Part shown: in pieces, positions 1 through 6,945 of the stretch | How the letters are laid out: the number at the start of each line of letters is the position of its first letter | Numbering within the stretch: position 1 is the stretch's first letter | Origin: an uncultured Eubacteriales bacterium | Lineage (GTDB): Bacteria > Bacillota > Clostridia > Oscillospirales > CAG-272 | Direction of reading: 5' to 3' | DNA: 13,531 nt | NCBI GenBank assembly: GCA_934462885.1 | Contig: CAKSJC010000029.1 | Span: 1-13,531, forward strand | Notes under the pieces: generated by a model | The model's input: only the letters and a program-made list of their open reading frames with translations | Databases searched by the model: none | What the model was told of the DNA's origin: nothing | Translations under genes and position numbers: made by a program

Positions 1-1376
1 ATCCAGAAGATGTTCAGAACTTATATATGAAATGTGCTTATGTGGATGTCGAACATATTAAGACAACCGATAAGCTGCTCACGGGACAGTTTGCGTCTTA
101 TCATGTATATCCCTACTATCCCGATTATCTTAATTGGACCGACGACTGGACCTTTTCAGGCATCAATGACAAAAATGCGTTTTATGACGGCGGAGAATTA
201 AATACATACCGCGCCTACCTCACTATGCTGACCGCTCACCATACAATTCCGGTAGTAATTTCAGAATTCGGCGTTTCAACAGGCAGAGGAATGGCGCACA
301 GGGATTTAAACACAAACCGAAATCAGGGCAACATGTCTGAGAAAGATCAAGGGCAGGCTTTGATACGGTGTTATGAAGATATAATGGCGGCAGGTTGCGC
401 GGGTTCATGCGTGTTTTCGTGGCAAGACGAATGGTTCAAGCGCACATGGAACACCATGTATGCCGTAAATTTAACTCGAAATCCATATTGGTCGGATTAT
501 CAGACGAACGAGCAGTATTTCGGACTCCTTTCCTTTGATCCCGGAGATGAAAAATCCGTTTGTTATGTGGACGGAGATATTTCGGAATGGGCGTATGAAA
601 AACCCGTAACGCAATCGGATGATATGTCTGTCAGTATCCTCTATGACGAGAAATTTATATATTTTCTTATCTATAAGAAAGATCTCGATTTTGAAAATGA
701 CACAATATTTATTCCTATTGATACAACACCCGAATCCGGCAGTAATTACTGTGAAAACTTTGATCTGAAGTTCGATAGGGCTGCGGATTTTGTTCTTGTA
801 ATTAACGGAAGAGACAACAGCCGGCTTATGGTTCAGGAAAGATATGAGGCGCTACGTTCTACCTATTCACAAAATCTCAAGAACTTTGATACCTATCTTG
901 TCGATAATGTTCCTGACAGAAATTCATCGAAATTTGTAAATATTGATATGATTCTTGAAATTTTCAATATTACGGAAGATCAGCAGCGCAGCAAAATTTT
1001 TAATTTCGGCGAACCGGCGTTTGAAACCGGAAAATTAAAATACGGTAATGCGAACCCCGACTCTGCGGATTTTGATTCGCTTGCCGATTTTGCCCAAAGC
1101 GGTGATTACATAGAAGTAAAATTACCGTGGCAGTTGCTTAATTTTTCCGACCCGTCTAAGATGGAGATTCATGACGATTATTACAGCGGAAATTACGGAA
1201 TAAAATTTATAAATATCAATGAAATGAATATCGGAATTATGACGGCCAACAGCGGCCGCTGCCGTTTTTCATCTTTTCAACTGAAGGGCTGGGGAAATAA
1301 AGTGACTTATCACGAAAGACTAAAAAGCTCTTATTATGCATTACAAAGCCGTTGGAACAAAGAGGTGTCGCCGTGA
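1..1376 (+). CDS. Glycoside-hydrolase-like protein, C-terminal part (5' end outside window)
   Basis: The frame is open from base 3 with no stop upstream of the first ATG (base 27), so the gene begins before the window and 458 codons are visible. Counting from that ATG, residues about 1-170 look like the C-terminal half of a clan-A TIM-barrel glycosidase. A beta-strand VVISEFG places a candidate nucleophile at Glu80, and an aromatic run (SWQDEWFKRTWNT, about 131-143) is followed by NEQYFGLL. From about residue 180 a second module begins with VDGDISEW, the typical opening of CBM9/DOMON-like carbohydrate-binding domains, and continues as beta-rich sequence to about 420. No C-terminal membrane helix or anchor is visible; any signal peptide lies outside the window. 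The stop overlaps the next start (GTGA), so it is in the operon with the glycosyltransferase. I infer a polysaccharide-trimming or transglycosylating partner of the synthase; the exact family and substrate are unknown. Confidence 0.75.
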   Translation, partial: PEDVQNLYMKCAYVDVEHIKTTDKLLTGQFASYHVYPYYPDYLNWTDDWTFSGINDKNAFYDGGELNTYRAYLTMLTAHHTIPVVISEFGVSTGRGMAHRDLNTNRNQGNMSEKDQGQALIRCYEDIMAAGCAGSCVFSWQDEWFKRTWNTMYAVNLTRNPYWSDYQTNEQYFGLLSFDPGDEKSVCYVDGDISEWAYEKPVTQSDDMSVSILYDEKFIYFLIYKKDLDFENDTIFIPIDTTPESGSNYCENFDLKFDRAADFVLVINGRDNSRLMVQERYEALRSTYSQNLKNFDTYLVDNVPDRNSSKFVNIDMILEIFNITEDQQRSKIFNFGEPAFETGKLKYGNANPDSADFDSLADFAQSGDYIEVKLPWQLLNFSDPSKMEIHDDYYSGNYGIKFININEMNIGIMTANSGRCRFSSFQLKGWGNKVTYHERLKSSYYALQSRWNKEVSP

Positions 1377-2482
1377 GAGTAGAAATAATGCTGTATGTCT
1401 ATGTGTTTGTATGCGGAGCAATGATTGTTTTTAATATAGTCACTGCAATTTTGTTTCGTAAAGCAGAACGAAAGACAGAAAAGGTCAGCAATAATTTGCG
1501 TTATGAGATCTTGATTCAACTTAAATCGGCTGAGTCAAACACACCTATTGATAAAAAACATAAGACCTATCTGAGCCGAAAATTACGGAAAGTCGGAAAT
1601 ATGATAGCATTTGACAAAATGCTGGAAGCGGAATATATTAATCACCCGCATGAAATCCGTAAATATTTGCGCAGCATAGATGATGTTTTTATATCGCTTA
1701 TGGCATACTATGCCAAACAAAACCGAATTGAGGCTGCATATTTCCCATATATAATAAAAAAATACCGTGTAATAGCTTATCGTTCGTTTCTGAGCCTTGA
1801 GGGAGCGCTTCTTGAGCTTTTGCAGGAACCCAGTATCTATTGCCGCGAAAATGCTATGCAGGCTCTTTACACCACCGGAGATGTCGACTGTATTTTAAAT
1901 GCCGTAAAAATAATCGACCGAAGTGATTTGTTTTTTCACCGAAAGCTGTTATCCGACGGACTCTTGAATTTTGCCGGCAGCAGCAAAGCTTTGGGCAAAG
2001 CGTTTATCGAAAATTTTTTCTCTTTTTCGGTGGAAATGCAGGTTACAATACTTGATTATTTCCGTTTTTCAGGCGGCGAATATCGGGACTTTACATTATC
2101 TCTTTTGCTAAATGAGGAGTTAAATGACGAAATACGCTATGCCGCAATAAGGTATCTCGGCAAATATCAGTTTTTAAAAGCATATAAACCTCTCTGCTGC
2201 CTTGCTGAGGATAATTCAGATCAAAAGTGGGAATATGCGGCCATTGCATCAACCGCTCTCACTTCTTATCCAGGAGAAAATACGGTAAACATTCTGAAGG
2301 AAAATTTATACAGTCAGAATTGGTACATACGGCTTAATTCGGCGGTAAGCTTAAAAAATCTGGGGATTACATACTCGGAGCTAAGCGACATCATCGACGG
2401 AAAAGACCGATATGCTTCTGAAATTATAAGATATTGTTTGCAGCGCGATTACGCAGATGAAAAGGAGGCGGCTCATGCATGA
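1373..2482 (+). CDS. Membrane-anchored HEAT-repeat protein
   Basis: This 369-residue protein has one N-terminal hydrophobic helix (about residues 6-28) followed by a long soluble alpha-helical region. Helix pairs resembling HEAT repeats are visible near residues 155-180, 253-280, 286-312 and 317-340, with the usual pattern of an Arg/Asn-Ala-Ala helix followed by a Leu-rich helix. Most of the protein should be cytoplasmic. I chose GTG 1373 as the start because AGAGG at 1361-1365 sits 7 bases upstream and the start overlaps the previous stop as GTGA. A longer TTG start at 1352 is possible but has no comparable site. HEAT repeats are scaffolds for protein-protein contact. Its position between a glycosidase and a processive glycosyltransferase suggests it assembles or regulates the synthase complex. 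That role is inference; no catalytic motif is visible. Confidence 0.8.
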   Translation: MRVEIMLYVYVFVCGAMIVFNIVTAILFRKAERKTEKVSNNLRYEILIQLKSAESNTPIDKKHKTYLSRKLRKVGNMIAFDKMLEAEYINHPHEIRKYLRSIDDVFISLMAYYAKQNRIEAAYFPYIIKKYRVIAYRSFLSLEGALLELLQEPSIYCRENAMQALYTTGDVDCILNAVKIIDRSDLFFHRKLLSDGLLNFAGSSKALGKAFIENFFSFSVEMQVTILDYFRFSGGEYRDFTLSLLLNEELNDEIRYAAIRYLGKYQFLKAYKPLCCLAEDNSDQKWEYAAIASTALTSYPGENTVNILKENLYSQNWYIRLNSAVSLKNLGITYSELSDIIDGKDRYASEIIRYCLQRDYADEKEAAHA

Positions 2483-3882
2483 TAGAGATTATAGACATCT
2501 TCTTAAAAGCTGTCGGTGTGTTTTTTATCATTTATATGATAGGTTATTCAACATTTTTATTTCTGTCTGTATTGGTAGGTTCCTCCGAGCTTTACAAAAC
2601 ACATCGCAGGAAACGGCTCAAAAATTACTTTCAGAATGATTATTTTGTGCCGATCAGCATTGTGGTTCCGGCTTATAACGAAGAAGTAACCGTAGTTGAA
2701 ACTGTCAAATCATTATTAAAGCTTGATTACCGCTCTTACGAAATTATTGTAGTCGATGACGGTTCGCTTGATGAAACCTCAAAAAAGGTTATAGAAGCTT
2801 TTTCCATGCACCGTGTTTCACGCCCGATACGCAGGCAAATTGAATGCCAACCGGAAGAATTTGTTTTTGAAACAAATGATACCCGCGTGCCGCTTACCGT
2901 TATCAGAAAGAAAAACGGCGGAAAAGCCGACGCTCTTAATATGGGTATCAATGCCGCAAATTACCCTTATTTTATTTGTATGGACGCAGATTCGGTGCTT
3001 CAGTATGATTCACTGCAAAATATCACTCAACCTATTTTAGAAAAACCGAATGTTGTTGCGGTCGGAGGATTAATAAGATTATCAAACGATGTTGAGCTTG
3101 AAAATTGCAGGGTAAAAAAATACCGTCTCCCGAAGAATATCATTGCCTGTATGCAGGCGCTTGAATATGACAGGTCTTTTTTGGCGTCACGCATTATGTT
3201 TGATAAATTCAACGGCTCGCTTATTATTTCGGGCGCGTTCGGATTGTTTAAGAAGGATGTCGTAGTTGCCGTAGGCGGATATGATAACAAAACAATGGGT
3301 GAAGATATGGAGCTTGTGGTAAAGCTGCACGAATACTGTACACTCAATAATATGAAATACACTATCTGCTATGCTACCGACGCTGTTTGCTGGACGCAGG
3401 CTCCCGAAAAACTTAGCGATCTGAAAAAGCAGCGCAAACGCTGGCATATTGGATTATTCCAAACTATGGTTAAGCACAGAAAAATACTTTTTAACCCCAA
3501 ATTCGGAGCGGTAGGCTATATTTCATATTTGTACTTCTTGATCTATGAATTACTTTCGCCTTTTATAGAAATATTCGGAGTTTTCACAATGCTTTTGGCT
3601 TTTGCAATAGATTTGATTAACATTCCTTTCATGGTTCTGTTTTTTCTCATCTATGCGGTATTCGGAAGTGTGTTGTCGCTGACGGCATTTTTTTCAAGAA
3701 TTTACACTTCGGAGCTGAAAGTAACTTTTTCAGATGGCGTTAAAGCTTGTCTTTTGTGTGTTTTTGAAATTACATGTTTGCGTTTTGTTTTGGCTTGGGT
3801 CAGGGCAACGGCTTTCATCGGTTATCGCAAAAAGAAACTGCAATGGGGTCGGATTGAACGCAAAAAGATAAATTTTAAATAA
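2479..3882 (+). CDS. Processive family-2 glycosyltransferase (polysaccharide synthase)
   Basis: The 467-residue membrane protein is the catalytic heart of the operon. It has two N-terminal hydrophobic stretches (about 7-34), a GT-A catalytic domain (about 57-325) and C-terminal membrane helices (about 345-405 and 420-448). All the signature residues of processive beta-glycosyltransferases (the cellulose, hyaluronan and poly-N-acetylglucosamine synthase group) are present: VVDDGS with Asp93/Asp94, the metal-binding DAD at 169-171, GED at 274-276 with the catalytic-base Asp276, and QRKRW at 318-322. Such enzymes polymerise a UDP-sugar in the cytoplasm and extrude the chain through their own membrane domain. 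Length and layout resemble PgaC/IcaA more than BcsA, and no C-terminal PilZ domain is seen, so c-di-GMP control would need another protein. The start ATG overlaps the previous stop (ATGA), with GGAGG at 2464-2468. The polymer cannot be named from sequence alone. Confidence 0.9.
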   Translation: MIEIIDIFLKAVGVFFIIYMIGYSTFLFLSVLVGSSELYKTHRRKRLKNYFQNDYFVPISIVVPAYNEEVTVVETVKSLLKLDYRSYEIIVVDDGSLDETSKKVIEAFSMHRVSRPIRRQIECQPEEFVFETNDTRVPLTVIRKKNGGKADALNMGINAANYPYFICMDADSVLQYDSLQNITQPILEKPNVVAVGGLIRLSNDVELENCRVKKYRLPKNIIACMQALEYDRSFLASRIMFDKFNGSLIISGAFGLFKKDVVVAVGGYDNKTMGEDMELVVKLHEYCTLNNMKYTICYATDAVCWTQAPEKLSDLKKQRKRWHIGLFQTMVKHRKILFNPKFGAVGYISYLYFLIYELLSPFIEIFGVFTMLLAFAIDLINIPFMVLFFLIYAVFGSVLSLTAFFSRIYTSELKVTFSDGVKACLLCVFEITCLRFVLAWVRATAFIGYRKKKLQWGRIERKKINFK

Positions 3883-3895
3883 GAAGGGAATATTT

Positions 3896-4291
3896 ATGGA
3901 ACTTAAAGATTTACGAAACGCATTGCTCGGATTTAATAAAAATGATGTTTGCGAGTACATTTCGCAGTTAAACTATGTCTATGAACAAAAGGAAGAGCAA
4001 AGAAACAAAGATCAGAGAGAAGTTTTGAAAGAGCTCAACCGAAAAAACGAGGAATTTAATAATTGCAATTCCCGTTTAAATCAGGAAAACACCGAGCTTA
4101 AGAGAATTAATGACGAATTACAGAAAAAAATTGAGTCGGCAGAACGCAGATCAAATGACTTGGAGCATCAAATTGAAGAAATACGTAAGGCGACTGCCTC
4201 TGTTCTTGAAGAAATTAAAGAGCAATTAAATTCGGCTGAAAAAAGAATTTCGAATATACAAACGGAACAGGTGCATAAAAATGAGCCGTAA
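3896..4291 (+). CDS. Small DivIVA-like coiled-coil protein
   Basis: This 131-residue acidic/basic protein opens with a stretch (about residues 6-27) resembling the N-terminal DivIVA/GpsB membrane-binding domain: a Leu-Leu-Gly-Phe turn, then an Asn-Asp-Val-x-Glu-Tyr helix, matching the family pattern G-(Y/F)-x-x-x-(D/E)-V-x-x-(F/Y)-(L/I). Residues about 28-125 are an almost uninterrupted coiled coil rich in Glu, Lys, Asn and Gln, with no Pro. GAAGGG at 3883-3888 provides the ribosome binding site, 13 bases separate it from the glycosyltransferase gene, and its end overlaps the next gene by 11 bases. DivIVA-type proteins gather at curved membranes such as septa and poles, so a role in placing the polysaccharide synthase is plausible. 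That is inference. The protein is shorter than full DivIVA (about 160-230 residues) and longer than GpsB (about 100). It could instead be a generic coiled-coil linker. Confidence 0.7.
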   Translation: MELKDLRNALLGFNKNDVCEYISQLNYVYEQKEEQRNKDQREVLKELNRKNEEFNNCNSRLNQENTELKRINDELQKKIESAERRSNDLEHQIEEIRKATASVLEEIKEQLNSAEKRISNIQTEQVHKNEP

Positions 4292-6221
4292 AATATATAA
4301 AAGCGGAAGTTTGTTTGTTGCTTTGTTTTTTGCAGTGATTAGCGCTTGTCTTCCCGTTTATTCCGCCGTTTATACCGCACCATGTGATTACGGAGAAGCG
4401 GACACCGTATATGTTGCCGGAAACCCCAATGCCTATCCGCTGGAATATTACAGTGAGGAAGATAAAGCTTTTTGCGGAGTTTTTCCGGATATTCTGAAAG
4501 CCGTATCCGAAAAAACAAATATTTCTTTTACTTATATTTCAGCCTCGGACAAAAATCGGCAAAAAGAGCTTTGCCGTAATAATCAGATTGAAATAGTAAC
4601 TGCGCTTTCGCTTGAACAGGATGAATGCAATGTGGTTGAAATACTGCCCGTTTTGGAAATTTACTCCAATGGAAAAAGCGAAATCTACTGCATGGGTTTT
4701 ACCGAAATTGCCTCGCCTGAACTTGTCGAAAAAATAAAAAATGCCTGTCTGGAGATATCCGAACAAGAAAAAATGGGTTTTTTACTCGCTAATTCAAACA
4801 ACAATCCCGAAGTGAATAACAAGGACCGTTTAATAAAAATAATAATATTTTCTTCGACAGCCTTTTTTATTGTGATATGCGGTATTTTTGCCGTCATAGC
4901 GGTCAAAGAGAAAAAGCGTAACAGCCGCGAAACTCAAATTGACGAATTAACTGGGATAGGCAACGCAAAATATTATATTTATGCCTTTGAACAGTTAATT
5001 TCACGTCAATCGAAAAATCTTTATGCTGTTGCGTATTTGGCGTGTGAGACGGATAAAATCGGTAATAAATACGGTGAAAAGTCAATTGAAGAAATCGAGC
5101 GGTATGCCGCGGCGCATTTAAATGCGCAAACATCCTCCGCAGAATACTTGGCAAGGATAAAAAGCGGCGTTTTTATCATGCTTATTCAGACTCCTGCACA
5201 AAAGGAATGCGAAAGCAGAGTAACAGCAGTTGTTGCAGGGTTAAACCGCTATATACAGGAGTTTTATCCGGATTTGCCAAATGCTTTTAAGGCAGGAGTA
5301 TCAAGACTGTGCGAACACCCCGACTGTAATTCGGAAACCGCCTGTTACAATGCCAAACAAGGCTATATCCAAGCTCTCAAAAAAGGTGAGTCCGTTATAA
5401 TAACCGATGAAAGCTGTTTGGCTCAAAATAAAAGGCGTGAAAAACTGCTTATGTCAATTCTAAAAGCCGTTAATAACGGTGACTTTCGTGCTTATTTGCA
5501 AATGATTACTGATAATCGATCGGGAAAAATTTGCGGCGTCGAAATGCTTTCCCGTTGGCGGAACACGGAATACGGAATATTGCGTCCTCACGAATACATA
5601 GATATTTTGAAAGAAACCGGACAAATAAGGACGCATGACTACAATATGTTTTTATCGGCATGCCGTCAGCTTGAAATCTGGAATAAAGAACCATATAACA
5701 GGCTTTTTTTAACTTGCAATTTTACTCGTATTTCTCTCAGCCAAAATGATTTTTTTGATCGTATAATCGAGATTTCTTCCGATTATAAATTTGACCGCAG
5801 CCGGCTTGTAATTGAAGTGATAGAAGATTCAATCTCCGAAAATTCAAAAACAGTTTCCGAAAATATTTATAATTGCCGTAAAGCCGGGTTTAAGATAGCT
5901 ATTGACGATATGGGAGCAGGATTCTCATCATTCGCCGACTTATACGATAATGAAATTGATTTAGTAAAAATTGATGAAGCATTTATTTCCTCATGCACAT
6001 CAGAGAGACGGAAAACTATGCTCTCGGATATAATAACTCTTGTTCATAACACAGGCGCAAAGGTTCTTTGTGAGGGAGTTGAAAATTTGGGGCAAGCGGA
6101 ATTTCTTAACGAGATAAATTGCGATATGATGCAGGGATTTTATTTTTCGAAAATTCTCCCGCAGATTGAATGCGAGAAATTTCTTAATAAAGAAAAAATT
6201 ATTGAAGAACCGTTTTTTTAA
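4281..6221 (+). CDS. Membrane sensor with degenerate GGDEF and EAL (c-di-GMP phosphodiesterase-like) domains
   Basis: The 646-residue protein has a signal peptide or first helix (about 8-29), an extracellular region (about 40-180) resembling the first lobe of a solute-binding family-3 domain, a membrane helix (about 186-208), a GGDEF domain (about 218-375) and an EAL domain (about 385-635). The GGDEF active site has decayed: the expected motif reads KSGVF (294-298), and the upstream inhibitory RxxD site is SSAE. Cyclase activity is therefore unlikely. The EAL domain looks intact: EML with Glu421, Asn480, Glu512, Asp542/Asp543, Lys563, Glu598 and Gln618 occupy the expected metal-binding and catalytic positions. 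Loop 6 reads DDMGAGFSS, close to consensus. It could hydrolyse c-di-GMP or sense it, lowering or gating polysaccharide synthesis. The sensor domain is only about 140 residues, against about 220 for the usual family. It overlaps the upstream gene by 11 bases and is last in the operon. Confidence 0.85.
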   Translation: MSRKIYKSGSLFVALFFAVISACLPVYSAVYTAPCDYGEADTVYVAGNPNAYPLEYYSEEDKAFCGVFPDILKAVSEKTNISFTYISASDKNRQKELCRNNQIEIVTALSLEQDECNVVEILPVLEIYSNGKSEIYCMGFTEIASPELVEKIKNACLEISEQEKMGFLLANSNNNPEVNNKDRLIKIIIFSSTAFFIVICGIFAVIAVKEKKRNSRETQIDELTGIGNAKYYIYAFEQLISRQSKNLYAVAYLACETDKIGNKYGEKSIEEIERYAAAHLNAQTSSAEYLARIKSGVFIMLIQTPAQKECESRVTAVVAGLNRYIQEFYPDLPNAFKAGVSRLCEHPDCNSETACYNAKQGYIQALKKGESVIITDESCLAQNKRREKLLMSILKAVNNGDFRAYLQMITDNRSGKICGVEMLSRWRNTEYGILRPHEYIDILKETGQIRTHDYNMFLSACRQLEIWNKEPYNRLFLTCNFTRISLSQNDFFDRIIEISSDYKFDRSRLVIEVIEDSISENSKTVSENIYNCRKAGFKIAIDDMGAGFSSFADLYDNEIDLVKIDEAFISSCTSERRKTMLSDIITLVHNTGAKVLCEGVENLGQAEFLNEINCDMMQGFYFSKILPQIECEKFLNKEKIIEEPFF

Positions 6222-6612
6222 CATTCAGAATAATTCCTCACCGTGGCGGCGTTGTCATCGGGGTATAGTCTGCGTTCCTCGGTGAAGTCTCAACTCCTTT
6301 TAGCCGCACTATTATCGGAACAAGCGCCGCTTGTTCCGTTTTTTTTTTGCAAAAGGTTGTGTTCAAATCGGTTAGTGACTTGTAAGCGTGTTCAAGAGAA
6401 GTAATTATCCTCTCGAATATGGCGTTCTCAGTCTTTTTTCATTTTTCTTTTGGAATAGACGATACCTCAAAAGCAGTGAGTAAGCAATCCTTTCCGGCTG
6501 CTTTTTCGCTTTCGTGCAATGATTTTTTTACCGCAGTTATTATTGCGGTATTTAGTATAACCGTCAAACGTAAAGCAGTTACGGCAATATTATTACAGAA
6601 TATATGTTGTTT
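6222..6612. other. Gene-poor stretch with hairpins and a decayed minus-strand frame
   Basis: No gene is supported here. Bases 6238-6310 are visibly richer in G and C than the surroundings and contain short complementary blocks (CACCG 6239-6243 with CGGTG further down; GCGGC with GCCGC), so a structured RNA tail before the terminator is possible. On the minus strand a frame runs from ATG 6708 to a TGA at 6439-6441 and continues in the same frame without another stop to TGA 6238-6240, which looks like a decayed gene. Further hairpins are AAAAGCAG/CTGCTTTT (6469-6476, 6498-6505) and TACCGCA/TGCGGTA (6529-6535, 6544-6550). I recognise no family in any frame. Confidence 0.4.
6316..6348 (+). terminator. 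Rho-independent terminator of the polysaccharide operon
   Basis: A perfect 10-bp stem (CGGAACAAGC at 6316-6325 and GCTTGTTCCG at 6329-6338) with a 3-base loop is followed by ten T residues. It lies about 95 bases after the EAL gene stop and acts in the plus direction only; the minus side has no T tract. Confidence 0.93.
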
Positions 6613-6654
6613 AGCAGGCAGATAAGTTTCATCACATTTGCCTGCCGTTTTTTT
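6613..6654 (+). terminator. Second hairpin with T tract, possible terminator
   Basis: GCAGGCA (6614-6620) pairs with TGCCTGC (6639-6645) and is followed by seven T residues (6648-6654). It has no recognised gene upstream after the strong terminator at 6316-6348, so it may end an unrecognised RNA transcribed from 6350-6610 or act as a backup terminator. Confidence 0.6.
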
Positions 6655-6667
6655 ATTTAAATTTAAT

Positions 6668-6696
6668 TTGACATTATAACAGCGGTATATTATAAT
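6668..6696 (+). promoter_or_regulatory. Perfect-consensus sigma-A promoter
   Basis: TTGACA (6668-6673), a 17-base spacer and TATAAT (6691-6696) match the housekeeping consensus at every position. It sits just after the terminator at 6613-6654 and points to the ABC exporter genes, giving an untranslated leader of about 240 bases if it drives them. It could instead make a separate small RNA. Confidence 0.75.
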
Positions 6697-6774
6697 CAAA
6701 CCAAGCAAAGGCGGATTTTATACTGGGTCCGCTAAACTCTCTCGCATTAATTTATTGCGATCACAAAGATATTA

Positions 6775-6826
6775 CGTATTTACACGCAATTTGAATGTTT
6801 CAAGGACAAAATTGTGTTGTAATACG
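6775..6826 (+). other. Long imperfect hairpin in the leader of the ABC exporter operon
   Basis: Bases 6775-6793 and 6807-6826 are near-complementary. They can form about 18 pairs broken by three single-base bulges, with a 13-base loop. No T tract follows, so it is not a simple terminator. It may be a structured leader RNA or the remnant of a small repeat element. A smaller hairpin (TCGCA 6742-6746 with TGCGA 6756-6760) precedes it. Confidence 0.45.
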
Positions 6827-6868
6827 CTATAAACATCCGGAATGCATACTGTCTTGTACCGATTTCAT

Positions 6869-6892
6869 TATCACATGAATTCGTGATATGAT
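6869..6892 (+). promoter_or_regulatory. Extended -10 promoter overlapped by an inverted-repeat operator
   Basis: TATCAC (6869-6874) and GTGATA (6883-6888) form a 6-8-6 inverted repeat. Its right half overlaps TGATATGAT (6884-6892), an extended -10 element. No good -35 is present (TTCATT at 6864-6869 is the nearest), as is common with extended -10 promoters. The layout suits a repressor that blocks transcription of the ABC exporter genes starting at 6946. The repressor gene is not adjacent; GntR/YtrA-type regulators often control such exporters, but this is inference. Confidence 0.5.
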
Positions 6893-6945
6893 ACTGTTCC
6901 TTAAATTCAGACAATCTGTAAAAAACTTTGAGAGGGAAGATATTT

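Noticed and set aside
1352..1372. Upstream TTG start for the HEAT-repeat gene
   Set aside because: The GTG at 1373 has AGAGG at the right distance and the coupling overlap with the previous stop; the TTG has neither.
6230..6348. Possible c-di-GMP, cobalamin or other known riboswitch
   Set aside because: The GC-rich segment lacks the conserved core sequences I can recall for these classes and lies after, not before, the regulated-looking genes.
6439..6441. In-frame TGA as a selenocysteine codon in the minus-strand frame
   Set aside because: No cysteine-type active site surrounds it, no hairpin suited to a SECIS element is evident just after it, and the frame has no recognised product.
6419..6625. 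A 68-codon plus-strand frame in the intergenic gap
   Set aside because: No ribosome binding site precedes it, it runs into the hairpin of the second terminator, and its composition resembles no known family.
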